DNA of 63,133 bases from an uncultured Lachnospira sp. (GCA_944381165.1 CALWKC010000013.1:1-63133), one strand, 5' to 3'; counted from the first letter of the stretch, positions 7,610 through 16,862 are shown. Notes: a model not told the origin generated them from the letters alone. Program-made: numbers and translations.

Positions 7610-10336
7610 ATGAATTATGGCAAAAAGGGCATAATACAAAAGAAAAAAAAGCTTAATTCCTCCCATACCAAAATGGAAACAAAACTCGGAGTTACAGCCA
7701 TAAAGCTTTTGTTTATTGTAGCCATTGCTTTTATAGTTGCAGGCTCCTGTCTTGCTTTGGGAGCAGCACAGGGAATTATAACAAGCGCACCGGATGTATC
7801 AACAATAGATGTATCTCCGGAGGGCTACGCCACAAAAATTTACGACAATAACGGAAATGAGATTCAGTCGCTTTCGACAACCGGCTCCAACCGAATATTT
7901 GTGGATATCGACAATATACCGCTCCAGCTGCAGAACGCTTTTATCGCGATAGAGGATGAGCGTTTCTATGAGCACAACGGAATAGACATCAAGGGTATCC
8001 TGCGTGCGGGAACTGTGTTTCTCACAACGGGACAATTATCGGAGGGCGCAAGCACGATTACTCAGCAGCTTCTGAAAAATAATGTATTTAAGGCTTACAA
8101 TGAGACAACCATTGAAAAGATCAAGCGAAAAATACAGGAACAATATCTGGCTGTAAAGCTGGAAACCGTCATGGACAAAAAAACAATACTGGGAAATTAC
8201 CTTAATACAATCAATCTCGGAAACGGTTATTACGGAGTGCAGACAGCGGCACAGGGCTATTTCGGAAAAGATGTTTCAGAGCTCACTCTCAGCGAGTGCG
8301 CCGTTATCGCTTCCATTACCCAGAGTCCGGCGGGATTAAATCCTATAAAGTATCCTACCGAGAATCAGAAGCGCCAGCTCAAGGTACTCAGAAATATGCT
8401 CGAGCAGGGATATATTTCACAGGAGGAATACGACGAAGCAGTGTCCGATGATGTGTATGCCAGAATACAGGACCGGGATATTGAGGTTGCAGATTCAACA
8501 TACTCTTATTTTGTGGATGCGACAATCGACCAGCTTATCGAGGACCTTGTAAACCAGAAGGGCTACACGGAGGAACAGGCAACAAATATGATTTACAAGG
8601 GTGGTCTTCAGGTGTATACAACTCAGGATACGGCAATGCAGGAAATAGCCGACAGAATTATAAATGACCCTGATTATTATCCGTCCAATACCGAATTGTC
8701 AATTTCATACTCTCTCGCTATAAAAGACACAAGCGGAAATGTAAATTATTATTCTCACTACGGGCTCCTTGATTACTTTAAAAAGGATAAGGGCATAAGC
8801 AATTTTACCCTGATTTTTGACAGCGAGGAGGACGCCCAGGTATATATTGACGAATACAAAAACGCACTGCTTGAAAACGGAGGCGAAGTAGTTCAGGAGA
8901 GCGTTTCGTATATAGTTCAGCCTCAGATGTCGTTTACGCTTATGGACCAGCACACAGGCTATGTCAAGGTTATTGTCGGCGGCAGAGGCGAAAAGAGCGG
9001 CAACCGTACACTGAACAGAGCGGTTGATACCACAAGACAGCCGGGCTCTTCAATTAAACCGCTGGCGGATTACGGTCCGGCTCTCGACATCGGCGCGATA
9101 ACACTCGCGACTGCAATCGATGACGCTCCGTATTACTATTCGGGTGAGGACGGACGTCTTGTAAAGAACTATTTTGAGGGCGAATACCGCGGTCTTATGT
9201 CTGTGAGAACTGCTCTTAAGCTGTCGCAAAATGTTCCAGCGGTAAAAGTTCTGACACAGATTACGCCTCAGGTAGGTTTTAACTATCTGCTGAAATTCGG
9301 CTTCACTACACTGATCTCACCTAAAGAGGCAGTAAACGGGAACCATGACGTAGTTCAGTCTCTCGCTCTCGGCGGTCTCACCTACGGCGTTCACAATATT
9401 GAAATGTGTGCAGCCTACGCCACAATAGCAAATGAGGGTGTCTACACAAAACCTGTTTACTACACTCAGGTAAAAGACAAGGACGGAAATGTTATTTTGG
9501 ATAACACTACTCCTCAGACCCACACGGTATTAAAGAAGTCTACCGCATGGCTTCTCACAAATGCGCTCGAATCGGTTACAGCCAACGGTACTGCCGAGGC
9601 TGCGCAGCTCAATAATCAGCCTACAGCCGGAAAGACAGGTACAACTCAGAACGTAACCGACAAATGGTTCTGCGGATATACTCCGTACTATACAGCAGCA
9701 ATATGGCTTGGCTACGATGACAACTCAAAAGAGCTTTCGGGATATATTGACCACAGAAGAATGTGGCGCACAATAATGCAGGAAATTCATGATAATTTAG
9801 AGACAGGCTCCTTTAAAAAGCCTGATGACATTGTGGAGACTACTGTGTGCTCACAGTCAGGAAAGCTTCCTGTCGAGGGACTCTGCGACCAGGACCCTAG
9901 AGGCTCTCAGCTGACGACGGAATATTTCTCTAAAGACAATAACCCTACTGAACAGTGTGACGTTCATATAAAGGTTACTATATGTGACGATACCGGTGAG
10001 ATAGCTTCAGCAAACTGCCCTCATAAGACAACTAAGATTATGATTAAAAAGGCAGAGATTGTAAGCAATCCTTCAGGCGAGGACGAGACCACATACACAA
10101 CATGGGATCAGGAGTATTCAATCACAGAAGAACAGCTATCCAAAGTGTGCAGCGTTCACAATGGCTCAGGCAGCTCCGCACAGACTGTCGAGCCTTCAAC
10201 GCAGAAGCCTGATGAGACGACGGCGCCTGCTCAGACACAGACGCGCTCAGACACCTCAAATACTTCGGTATTTAACACAATGAGCAGCGCTCTTTTGCCC
10301 GAAGACAGACTCAGACTTCTGAACAAAGTATCATAA
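7610..10336 (+). CDS. Class A penicillin-binding protein 1A
   Basis: Bifunctional peptidoglycan synthase of 908 residues. Short basic cytoplasmic tail, membrane anchor at about 31-55, glycosyltransferase family 51 domain with EDERFYEH (115-122) and GASTITQQLLKN, then the transpeptidase with SxxK at Ser480-Lys483, SQN at 539-541 and KTGTT at 675-679. All catalytic motifs are intact. The C-terminus is Thr/Gln/Ser-rich, probably a wall-facing tail. The ATG at 7610 is chosen because GGAGG lies 5 nt upstream; an in-frame GTG at 7589 has no such site. It is convergent with the spoVA genes across a bidirectional terminator. Confidence 0.96.
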   Translation: MNYGKKGIIQKKKKLNSSHTKMETKLGVTAIKLLFIVAIAFIVAGSCLALGAAQGIITSAPDVSTIDVSPEGYATKIYDNNGNEIQSLSTTGSNRIFVDIDNIPLQLQNAFIAIEDERFYEHNGIDIKGILRAGTVFLTTGQLSEGASTITQQLLKNNVFKAYNETTIEKIKRKIQEQYLAVKLETVMDKKTILGNYLNTINLGNGYYGVQTAAQGYFGKDVSELTLSECAVIASITQSPAGLNPIKYPTENQKRQLKVLRNMLEQGYISQEEYDEAVSDDVYARIQDRDIEVADSTYSYFVDATIDQLIEDLVNQKGYTEEQATNMIYKGGLQVYTTQDTAMQEIADRIINDPDYYPSNTELSISYSLAIKDTSGNVNYYSHYGLLDYFKKDKGISNFTLIFDSEEDAQVYIDEYKNALLENGGEVVQESVSYIVQPQMSFTLMDQHTGYVKVIVGGRGEKSGNRTLNRAVDTTRQPGSSIKPLADYGPALDIGAITLATAIDDAPYYYSGEDGRLVKNYFEGEYRGLMSVRTALKLSQNVPAVKVLTQITPQVGFNYLLKFGFTTLISPKEAVNGNHDVVQSLALGGLTYGVHNIEMCAAYATIANEGVYTKPVYYTQVKDKDGNVILDNTTPQTHTVLKKSTAWLLTNALESVTANGTAEAAQLNNQPTAGKTGTTQNVTDKWFCGYTPYYTAAIWLGYDDNSKELSGYIDHRRMWRTIMQEIHDNLETGSFKKPDDIVETTVCSQSGKLPVEGLCDQDPRGSQLTTEYFSKDNNPTEQCDVHIKVTICDDTGEIASANCPHKTTKIMIKKAEIVSNPSGEDETTYTTWDQEYSITEEQLSKVCSVHNGSGSSAQTVEPSTQKPDETTAPAQTQTRSDTSNTSVFNTMSSALLPEDRLRLLNKVS

Positions 10337-10358
10337 CTTTATATTCTCAGCTCAAACT

Positions 10359-10407
10359 AACGAGCCCATATAAGTCAAATTTTGAAAATGACTTATATGG
10401 GCTCGTT
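10359..10407. terminator. Bidirectional terminator, PBP / spoVAE
   Basis: A perfect 19-bp stem (10359-10377 with 10389-10407) with an 11-nt loop lies between two convergent genes and is followed by AATTATT on the plus side. Confidence 0.85.
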
Positions 10408-10433
10408 AATTATTGAATACATTTCTTCATTTA

Positions 10434-10808
10434 TTATTTCTTTTTCATATGAGGCTTAAAAATCCATGATGCAATATATCCAAACAGCAACGCCGCCGAT
10501 ACGCCGACCGCACATGCGGTAAAACCGCCTTTAAAAAGCCCCAGCACTCCTTCTTCATCCACGGCAGTTTTAATTCCCTTCCACAAAACATTTCCGAAGC
10601 CCAAAAGAGGAACGGAAGCTCCCGCTCCTGCAAACTCCTGAAAAGGCTCATACAGTCCGACAGCACCAAGAACAACCCCGCTGCACACCAAAAGCACCAT
10701 TATCCGCCCGGGCATCAGTTTTGTCTTTTCCATTAAAATCTGGACAAGCACACAGATAAGTCCTCCGACTATAAATGCTTTTATAAATTCCATTTTTTCC
10801 TTCTCCAT
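10434..10808 (-). CDS. spoVAE: Stage V sporulation protein AE
   Basis: Small membrane protein, 124 residues, with three to four hydrophobic helices and the GGxxC...Q...KTKLMPGRIM pattern shared with SpoVAC and SpoVAEb. SpoVA proteins form the forespore-membrane channel that takes up dipicolinic acid during sporulation and releases it at germination. It is the last gene of the cluster, 10 nt after spoVAD, and ends just before the shared terminator. The version resembles SpoVAEb rather than the longer two-part forms. Confidence 0.92.
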   Translation of the reverse strand: MEKEKMEFIKAFIVGGLICVLVQILMEKTKLMPGRIMVLLVCSGVVLGAVGLYEPFQEFAGAGASVPLLGFGNVLWKGIKTAVDEEGVLGLFKGGFTACAVGVSAALLFGYIASWIFKPHMKKK

Positions 10809-10818
10809 TCTGCAAATA

Positions 10819-11838
10819 TTAATTGCTTTGCGAACTTAAGTTTTCAACAATAACTCCGTGTGCAATTCCGGGAACACTCTCTCCCTCATTGTAGCTCACT
10901 GTTGATAAAAGTGCCCCCGTCGGCACAAACAGCACGCGTTTCCATTTTCCGCCGGTTATATTTTTCATTATATACGCGCAGAAAGTGACTGCCGAACAGC
11001 CGCAGCCGCTCCCTCCCGCCTGAGTATTCTGGCTTGCGGCATCAAATATCTCAATTCCGCAATCAGTATAGCGCCCCGATATGTCATGACCTTTTTCGTG
11101 AAGCAAATCTATAAGAATTTTTCTCCCCACAATTCCTAAATCGCCTGTAATAATGCAGTCATAATACTTTTCGTCAACTCCTAAATCCTCAAAATTCGCA
11201 AGAATTAAATCAGCAGCGGCAGGCGCCATACAAGCCCCCATATTCATAGAATCCTTTACGCCGTAATCAATGATTTTTCCCGTTGTAATTCCGGTGATCG
11301 CAACAGGCTGTGTTTCGTTTGTGAGCGCCGCAGCGCCGCAGCCGGTCACAGTCCATGTCGAGGCAGGCGGTCTCTGATTGCCATACTCAAGAGGAAATCT
11401 GAACTGCTTCTCGGCACTCGCAAAATGGCTGGATGCAGCCGCTATAACCTGATTTGCAGCTCCGCTTGAAACTGTAATTGCTCCGAGCGCCAGCGCTTCT
11501 CCGAATGTGGAACATGCGCCGTACAGACCGAACACAGGTATCTCATATCTTCTCACTCCGAATGACGTGGCAATGAGCTGCCCCAGCAAATCTCCGGCGA
11601 ACATATATCTGAAATCCTCTTTTTTATACCTCGTTTTCACAAGAAGCTTATCCACTGCCTGTTCCAAAAGAGCGCTCTCAGCTTTCTCCCAGTTTTCTTT
11701 TCCGGACATTTCATCCTCTACCACAACGTCAAACAGCTCTCCGAGCGGTCCCTCGCTCTCCTTCTTCCCCACAACCGAAGACACAGTCTCTATGAATATC
11801 GGTTTATCAAACAATACACTTTGCTTTCCCTTTTGCAT
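10819..11838 (-). CDS. spoVAD: Stage V sporulation protein AD
   Basis: 339 residues, full length for SpoVAD, a soluble thiolase-fold protein that binds dipicolinic acid and works with the SpoVAC/AE channel at the forespore membrane. Recognisable stretches are YGACSTFGEALALGA and GSGCGCSAVTFCAYIM near the C-terminus. It starts 10 nt downstream of spoVAC and precedes spoVAE by 10 nt, the canonical order. Function is assigned from family and gene order. Confidence 0.96.
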   Translation of the reverse strand: MQKGKQSVLFDKPIFIETVSSVVGKKESEGPLGELFDVVVEDEMSGKENWEKAESALLEQAVDKLLVKTRYKKEDFRYMFAGDLLGQLIATSFGVRRYEIPVFGLYGACSTFGEALALGAITVSSGAANQVIAAASSHFASAEKQFRFPLEYGNQRPPASTWTVTGCGAAALTNETQPVAITGITTGKIIDYGVKDSMNMGACMAPAAADLILANFEDLGVDEKYYDCIITGDLGIVGRKILIDLLHEKGHDISGRYTDCGIEIFDAASQNTQAGGSGCGCSAVTFCAYIMKNITGGKWKRVLFVPTGALLSTVSYNEGESVPGIAHGVIVENLSSQSN

Positions 11839-11848
11839 ACAGCCTCCT

Positions 11849-12307
11849 TCACATCCAAAGCTTTGTCAGCAGATATAAAATTCCTGCTATCCACGAGGAA
11901 AAGATACCGTAGAGTATAACAGGCCCGGCTATTGTAAATATTTTACAGCCTATACCGAACACCTCTCCCTCTGCCTTATACTCAATCGCAGGAGCCGCAA
12001 CACTGTTTGCAAACCCCGTTATCGGCACAAGGCTTCCGGCTCCGCCCCAGCTTGTAATAAGAGGGTAGATATTTAACCCCGTAAGAATAATGCTTCCCAA
12101 AACAAGGCAGACTGTAGTCCACGATGCGGCGTCATCCTTATTTAACCCCGCGTTCTTAAATGTCCAGAGCAGCACCTGTCCTATCGTACATATTGTACCG
12201 CCTGTAATAAATGCTTTTACGCAGTTTTTAAGACAGCTGGCCTTTGGCGTCACCTGCTCAACATAAGCATTGTAATTTTTATTCCTTTTTTGCTCATCGA
12301 CAGCCAT
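11849..12307 (-). CDS. spoVAC: Stage V sporulation protein AC
   Basis: 152 residues with several membrane helices after a Lys/Asn-rich start; the KAFITGGTICTIGQ and TGFANSVAAPAIEYKAEG segments are typical of SpoVAC. The family forms a mechanosensitive channel for dipicolinic acid in the inner spore membrane. It lies between spoVAB (~90 nt gap) and spoVAD. Confidence 0.95.
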   Translation of the reverse strand: MAVDEQKRNKNYNAYVEQVTPKASCLKNCVKAFITGGTICTIGQVLLWTFKNAGLNKDDAASWTTVCLVLGSIILTGLNIYPLITSWGGAGSLVPITGFANSVAAPAIEYKAEGEVFGIGCKIFTIAGPVILYGIFSSWIAGILYLLTKLWM

Positions 12308-12396
12308 AACACACCTTCTTTCTCAATAAATCATTTTTCTGCTGATTGGGGGCTCCTCACGCATTTTACATTATCGTACACAAAATACATTGCCCT

Positions 12397-12828
12397 TCAG
12401 TCGTATATTAAAAGATAATAGACGAGATGTCCGACAGACTTTCCAAGTCCGACCATAAGGATTACAATTCCAAGCCCCGAGCCTATCCGCACACGCCTTA
12501 TAAAAATCGGCAGCGCTTTCAGCGTCTCGGCAAGACTTACAACCAGCAGCCCGACAAACATTCCGGCAAACAGTCCGTATATAATAAGACCAAAATCCCC
12601 CACAGGCAGCGACACCTCAAATACCGAGAGAAGCGTTCCTGCAACAGCCCCGAACAGCAATACCTCCTCGTAAAAAAAAACTGCCTTTGTAGTACCCGTC
12701 ACCGCCGCCGCCCTGTTAATCATGCCGACGCTTGTAATCAGAGCAAAATATCCTGCCGCCGTGAGAGCCCCCGCACACAGACCGAATAGTCCGAGCCCCA
12801 GCCAAATCAACCCCTGTTCCATTACCAT
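12397..12828 (-). CDS. spoVAB: Stage V sporulation protein AB
   Basis: About 143 residues, strongly hydrophobic, four membrane helices, with GxFxGxCAGALTAAGYFALIT at the start and GLGKSVGHLVYYL at the end. It is named from its fit to SpoVAB and its position between spoVAA and spoVAC. The ATG at 12828 follows AAGGG by 5 nt; a GTG at 12831 and an ATG at 12822 are alternatives. It is needed with the rest of SpoVA for dipicolinate movement; its own biochemical role is unclear in the literature I know. Confidence 0.9.
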   Translation of the reverse strand: MVMEQGLIWLGLGLFGLCAGALTAAGYFALITSVGMINRAAAVTGTTKAVFFYEEVLLFGAVAGTLLSVFEVSLPVGDFGLIIYGLFAGMFVGLLVVSLAETLKALPIFIRRVRIGSGLGIVILMVGLGKSVGHLVYYLLIYD

Positions 12829-12867
12829 CACATCCCTTTTTATTACATCTCCAACACCTTTGCAGCC

Positions 12868-13503
12868 TTAACTTATCTCCTCATTTACAGCCGCGCTTCT
12901 GTCAATAAGCGTATCATCCACATCCTTCTCATACTTGTCCATTTCAACCTCAATAGGTGTCGGGTCGCTGCTGAATCTCACGCCTGCAAAGTGGTTGTAA
13001 AATACCATTATTCCAAGTGCAAGCCCTATGCCATAGGTAATTTCAAGCAGCTTCGCCCCCTGAGCTTCCTGTGCTCCGAATATCTCATACACCTTGTCGA
13101 AAATCTCAATAGTATTTACATCATTGTTGTACGCCATAATAGCATACATGCTTCCTAGAAATGTAAATAACGCTACAAACGCTATCAAAATAACCTGCAA
13201 TGTCTTGGAATGCTTTTTCTCACAGATATAATCAACAATAAAATCATTTTCACCCAGATTATTGACCTCTATGTCGGGATATTCCCGGCTGATTGCCTTA
13301 ACGACTGCCAGAAAAGACATGCATACCCTCTCCTTTTTTCTTTTGTTTTCCCCTGCATCTTTAAGCTCAAGAATACAGATATGCTTTATATCATTCTCAA
13401 TTTTTTTATCATTGCAGTACACGCCGGCAACATCACCTATTGTAATATTGCGCTTGGAAACCTCGATATTTCTGTTAATCTGAATATAAACCACTTCACT
13501 CAT
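12868..13503 (-). CDS. spoVAA: Stage V sporulation protein AA
   Basis: 211 residues with a soluble N-terminal half (beta-rich, VYIQINRNIEVSKRNITIGDVAGVYC) and two membrane helices at roughly 115-135 and 160-180, as in SpoVAA. The ATG at 13503 is preferred because GAGGAG precedes it and the length then matches the ~206 residues of the Bacillus protein; upstream ATGs overlap or precede that site. First of the spoVA genes, 47 nt after sigF. A candidate sigma-G promoter lies in that gap. Confidence 0.9.
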   Translation of the reverse strand: MSEVVYIQINRNIEVSKRNITIGDVAGVYCNDKKIENDIKHICILELKDAGENKRKKERVCMSFLAVVKAISREYPDIEVNNLGENDFIVDYICEKKHSKTLQVILIAFVALFTFLGSMYAIMAYNNDVNTIEIFDKVYEIFGAQEAQGAKLLEITYGIGLALGIMVFYNHFAGVRFSSDPTPIEVEMDKYEKDVDDTLIDRSAAVNEEIS

Positions 13504-13527
13504 TTTGTGCTTCATCTCCTCTTTTCT

Positions 13528-13556
13528 TAGCATGGCAGACAAAGCCGGTTTTATTC
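13528..13556 (-). promoter_or_regulatory. Candidate sigma-G promoter of spoVA
   Basis: On the minus strand GAATA (13552-13556, overlapping the sigF stop), 17 nt, then CATGCTA (13528-13534). This is close to the sigma-G consensus GHATR-N17/18-CATWHTA, with one mismatch in the -10. It would give a very short leader before the spoVAA ribosome site. Confidence 0.45.
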
Positions 13557-14264
13557 ACCGCATTTCATTTTTTTTAATATTTTCTTTTCAAGACGCGATA
13601 CCTGCACCTGGGAAACGCCCATAACCTTCGCTATTTCCGTCTGCGTCTTGTCCTGATAATACCTCATGTAAATAAGCTGGCGCTCCTTTTTGTCAAGCTT
13701 TGCCAGCATCTCCTCGAGAAGCATATGGTTCATAAGCTCTTCGCACGGGTCGCCCTGCTGAGGAAGCTTGTCCATAAGCGAAATATCGCTTCCGTCTCCC
13801 TGATAAATCACCTTGTGAAGAGACTCTATCTCTGCCGAGGCGTCAATAGCCTGAGCAAGTTCCTCGGAGGTCACGCCGATCTCGGCGGCAATCTCCGACA
13901 GAGCAGGCTCGCGTTTCAATTTTCTCTCAAGCTGCTCCCTTGCAAGATACGCCTTATAAGCAATCTCCTTCATGCTTCTGCTGACCTTAATCATTCCGTC
14001 GTCTCTCAAAAATCTTTTAATTTCTCCGGCAATCATCGGCACCGCGTATGTGGAAAACTGCACGTCATAGCTGGTATCGAATTTATCCACAGCCTTGATA
14101 AGCCCAATGCTTCCAATCTGAAACAAATCCTCCTGCTCATAGCCTCTTCCCGCGAAACGTCTTACAATGCTCCAGATAAGCCCCATATTTTCAACAATCA
14201 GTTTCTCTCTAGCCTCTTTATCCCCTCCGTGCGCTCTCTCTATCAGCTCCTTAGTATGATTCAT
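13551..14264 (-). CDS. sigF: Forespore sigma factor SigF
   Basis: 237 residues, sigma-70 family with region 2 (EDLFQIGSIGLIKAVDKFD, FSTYAVPMIAGEIKRFLRDD), region 3 and region 4 helix-turn-helix (TQTEIAKVMGVSQVQVSRLEKKIL). It is named SigF rather than SigG or SigB because it directly follows spoIIAA and spoIIAB, the standard spoIIA order. It directs the first forespore-specific transcription after asymmetric division and is held inactive by SpoIIAB until SpoIIAA is dephosphorylated. Confidence 0.96.
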   Translation of the reverse strand: MNHTKELIERAHGGDKEAREKLIVENMGLIWSIVRRFAGRGYEQEDLFQIGSIGLIKAVDKFDTSYDVQFSTYAVPMIAGEIKRFLRDDGMIKVSRSMKEIAYKAYLAREQLERKLKREPALSEIAAEIGVTSEELAQAIDASAEIESLHKVIYQGDGSDISLMDKLPQQGDPCEELMNHMLLEEMLAKLDKKERQLIYMRYYQDKTQTEIAKVMGVSQVQVSRLEKKILKKMKCGE

Positions 14265-14282
14265 ATAACCACACCCAATCCA

Positions 14283-14735
14283 CTAATTATTTACTCCTAT
14301 TCTCTTTTTCATCGTCACGGTAGTGCCGCAGTGCTTTCCGGATTTCACCTCAAGCTCATCCATAAATGCCTCCATAAAAGAAAAGCCCATACCAGAACGC
14401 TCAAGCTGAGGCTTTGACGTATACATAGGCTCCATTGCCTGACCAATATCATCTATACCGACTCCGTCATCATGTACCTCTACAGTCAGCTCGTTTTCGT
14501 CCAGAATACATTTAAGCCTGATTTTTCCGGGACCGCCCTCATATCCGTGAACAACACAGTTTGTAACCGCTTCCGACACGGCTGTTTTTATATCTGAAAT
14601 CTCTTCGAGAGTGGGGTCAAGCCTGGCGCAAAATGCAGCTACCACAACTCTGGCAAAGCTCTCGTTCTCGGATTTGGAATCAAAAATAAGTTCCATAGAA
14701 TTAGTATGATTTTCGCTGTTATTGTTATTTTTCAT
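14283..14735 (-). CDS. spoIIAB: Anti-sigma F factor SpoIIAB
   Basis: 150-residue GHKL-type serine kinase that binds SigF and phosphorylates SpoIIAA. The N-box EAVTNCVVHGY and the ATP-lid motif DDGVGI and ERSGMGFSFMEAF are intact. It starts 4 nt after the spoIIAA stop with GAGAGG as ribosome site, so the two are probably translationally linked. Length and motifs agree with Bacillus SpoIIAB. Confidence 0.96.
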   Translation of the reverse strand: MKNNNNSENHTNSMELIFDSKSENESFARVVVAAFCARLDPTLEEISDIKTAVSEAVTNCVVHGYEGGPGKIRLKCILDENELTVEVHDDGVGIDDIGQAMEPMYTSKPQLERSGMGFSFMEAFMDELEVKSGKHCGTTVTMKKRIGVNN

Positions 14736-14739
14736 TATT

Positions 14740-15141
14740 TTACCTCTCCCTTGCTTTTTCTATTATTTTCTTTGCCGCATCGCTTACGTCGCTGCAGGAG
14801 GTAACAAGCTTATGTAAACCCGAAATCAAAAGAATTCTCGAAATTCCGTCACCAGCTCCTGCAACATAAATATTGCCCCTGTCGCGTATTTTTTTATAGC
14901 GCCCCATTATAAGACCTATTCCCGCGCTGTCCATAAACCCTATTCTGCTGAAATCGAAAATAATATCATTAACGCCTCTCTCGTCAATAACATGGTCAAT
15001 TACCTCCCTCATCTCATCCGCAAGATGATGGTCAAGCTCCGCAATCATGCTTATAACCAGCATTTTATCGGTAACCATATAGAGATAATCCGTATGCTTG
15101 ACTTCGCTTTTTTCATTTGGTGATACATTTGCTTCCTGCAT
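14740..15141 (-). CDS. spoIIAA: Anti-anti-sigma factor SpoIIAA
   Basis: 133-residue STAS-domain protein. The phosphorylated Ser lies in FMDSAGIGLIMGRYK at residue 72. A ~15-residue N-terminal extension is present compared with Bacillus SpoIIAA. It releases SigF by capturing SpoIIAB. GGAGG lies upstream of the ATG. A sigma-H promoter would be expected in 15142-15195, but I could not find a convincing one. Confidence 0.95.
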   Translation of the reverse strand: MQEANVSPNEKSEVKHTDYLYMVTDKMLVISMIAELDHHLADEMREVIDHVIDERGVNDIIFDFSRIGFMDSAGIGLIMGRYKKIRDRGNIYVAGAGDGISRILLISGLHKLVTSCSDVSDAAKKIIEKARER

Positions 15142-15195
15142 TATCTAACCAATCCTCCATTTTCTTTATTAAAATACTGCCTGTCCCCGACAAAC

Positions 15196-15230
15196 ACAAA
15201 AACCCGACAGACTTATTGGTCCGTCAGGTT
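15196..15230 (-). terminator. Terminator of folC/TPR unit
   Basis: On the minus strand a 12-bp stem (two G-U pairs; 15201-15212 with 15219-15230, 6-nt loop) is followed by TTTTT. The wobble pairs favour the minus strand, placing the stop of the TPR gene transcript before spoIIAA. Confidence 0.85.
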
Positions 15231-15258
15231 TTTTCTTTAAAGAGTATATTGCTCAAGC

Positions 15259-16650
15259 TCAATGCGAGTTTACATAGTTCTCTGCCTCAGACAGATATCC
15301 GCTTGTCTTGAATTCATCTACAATAATTTGATAGTATCTTTTTGCGTCGTCGGTCTGATTAAGTGACACATAAGACCTCGCGGCATAATATACCGCATCT
15401 GCTCTCGTTTTGTCGCATTTGTAAGACCTCGCAAGATAATCCGCCGCGCTTGTATAATCAGCGCTGTAATAAGCGTTCATTCCCCTGCTGTACAAATCGT
15501 TTGCAGCGGCTGTCATCGTCGCTCCTGAAATTGTATTATACAGCGTCTTTGCCTCCTCAAGCGGAAGAGAGCTTACATCAACGTCCGCTATTGCCTCCGC
15601 TGCTGCCGTATTATCATTAGAAATATATAGGTTAGCTGCCGTTATAACAGCAGATAACAGCTTGTTGTTCCCGTCTGTTCCGCTCACCTCAGCCAATCTC
15701 TCCTCAAGAGCAGCCTTTTCCTCTTTAACTGAATCGAGCTGGCTCTGAAGCGAATTCAGCTCCACGTTGCCTGACGAGAGCTGCTCGCTGTACTCCTGAA
15801 TACTCTTATTGTATTCTGCGGTAAGTCCCCTGTATCTCGACGGAATAATCAAAAACCAAATCAACGCCGCTCCTATCACAACACCGACAAGAATATTAAT
15901 TACGGTAATAGCGCCGTTGCTTGGCTCTTTGTAAGAAGAGCGCGGCATAATTACATCATTTCCGCTCAGCGGTCTGCGCTCGTCCTCCCTGTTCTTTTTC
16001 TTAAGGTGCGCCTGCTGACTGTCCTTCTTCCTGCTCTGAAGCTCCTCGTCAATCTCCTGAAGATAGAGAAGCGCAAGCGTATTGTTTCTGTCAATCTTCA
16101 GCACTGCGTTCAGATGCTTTCTGGCTCTGCTGTACTCCTTGTCTTTAATATACAGAAGAGCAAGAAGCTGCTGCGCTTTTAAAAGTCTCGGATTCTGCGA
16201 CACGACTTTTTTAAGCTGTATTGTCGCCATGTCATAATTTCCGTCCTTCGCATACCGCAGAGACAGATTATATTTTTTTACGGTCGTCGTAATCATCTCA
16301 AATCTGTTCTGGTTTGACTGAATATCAGTTATATAGTCACTGGCTGCATTTCCGTCAGGCTGAATATTCTTGCTGATAACCCATTCACTCAGGGCCTCAA
16401 CGACATCCCCCATCTCGCAGTACACAAGTCCCAGAAGATTTCTGGCATCTATGTTTTTCTTATTTATTAAAATACTCATCTTAAGGCTTTCCACGGCGCC
16501 CGACAAATCCCTTATCCTGGCCTTTGAGAGACCAAGATTATAATATGCGTTTGATGCCATAACAGCTTTTTTGTACATTGAGACATCAACGCCGCACGCA
16601 GGACAATGCCCTTCCTTTGTAAGAACCGCATCACATTTAAAGCATCTCAT
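15259..16650 (-). CDS. Zinc-ribbon TPR membrane protein
   Basis: 463 residues. N-terminal zinc ribbon (CFKC and CPAC, residues 3-19), TPR helices to about 210, a charged linker, one membrane helix near 250-270, a predicted coiled coil (~280-320), then further TPR-like repeats ending in SYVSLNQTDDAKRYYQ. The layout suggests a scaffold with repeats on both sides of the membrane. It is translated right after a 46-codon gene whose stop overlaps its ribosome site. No known pathway can be assigned; co-transcription with folC is likely. Confidence 0.85.
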   Translation of the reverse strand: MRCFKCDAVLTKEGHCPACGVDVSMYKKAVMASNAYYNLGLSKARIRDLSGAVESLKMSILINKKNIDARNLLGLVYCEMGDVVEALSEWVISKNIQPDGNAASDYITDIQSNQNRFEMITTTVKKYNLSLRYAKDGNYDMATIQLKKVVSQNPRLLKAQQLLALLYIKDKEYSRARKHLNAVLKIDRNNTLALLYLQEIDEELQSRKKDSQQAHLKKKNREDERRPLSGNDVIMPRSSYKEPSNGAITVINILVGVVIGAALIWFLIIPSRYRGLTAEYNKSIQEYSEQLSSGNVELNSLQSQLDSVKEEKAALEERLAEVSGTDGNNKLLSAVITAANLYISNDNTAAAEAIADVDVSSLPLEEAKTLYNTISGATMTAAANDLYSRGMNAYYSADYTSAADYLARSYKCDKTRADAVYYAARSYVSLNQTDDAKRYYQIIVDEFKTSGYLSEAENYVNSH

Positions 16651-16660
16651 TATTTTTCTC

Positions 16661-16801
16661 CTACTTGCCTGCTATATCCTCAACAATTTTATTTATAAGG
16701 TCTGTAATATCCGGAACATCATTATTATATATGGCATCCTCGGCGTCATCAACCTCTAAACTCGGCTTAAACTTCTTAATTTCCTCATCAAAATCAATCA
16801 T
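16661..16801 (-). CDS. Small acidic protein, 46 residues
   Basis: An open frame of 46 codons, starting MIDFDEEIKKFKPSLEV and ending INKIVEDIAGK. AAGGAG lies 7 nt before ATG, and its TAG stop is part of the AGGAG that serves the next gene, so the two appear translationally coupled. It is acidic, probably helical at the C-terminus, without a membrane segment. I recognise no family. Spacing and ribosome site make a real gene likely. Confidence 0.7.
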   Translation of the reverse strand: MIDFDEEIKKFKPSLEVDDAEDAIYNNDVPDITDLINKIVEDIAGK

Positions 16802-16862
16802 AACTTACTCCTTTTTTGCTTCACACGTCACTCTCGCCACAGACCGAAAAGTCCGCTTAGCC

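Noticed and set aside
15142-15195. Sigma-H promoter of spoIIAA
   Set aside because: A weak AGG...GAAAAT pair is present but its spacing does not fit the sigma-H consensus.
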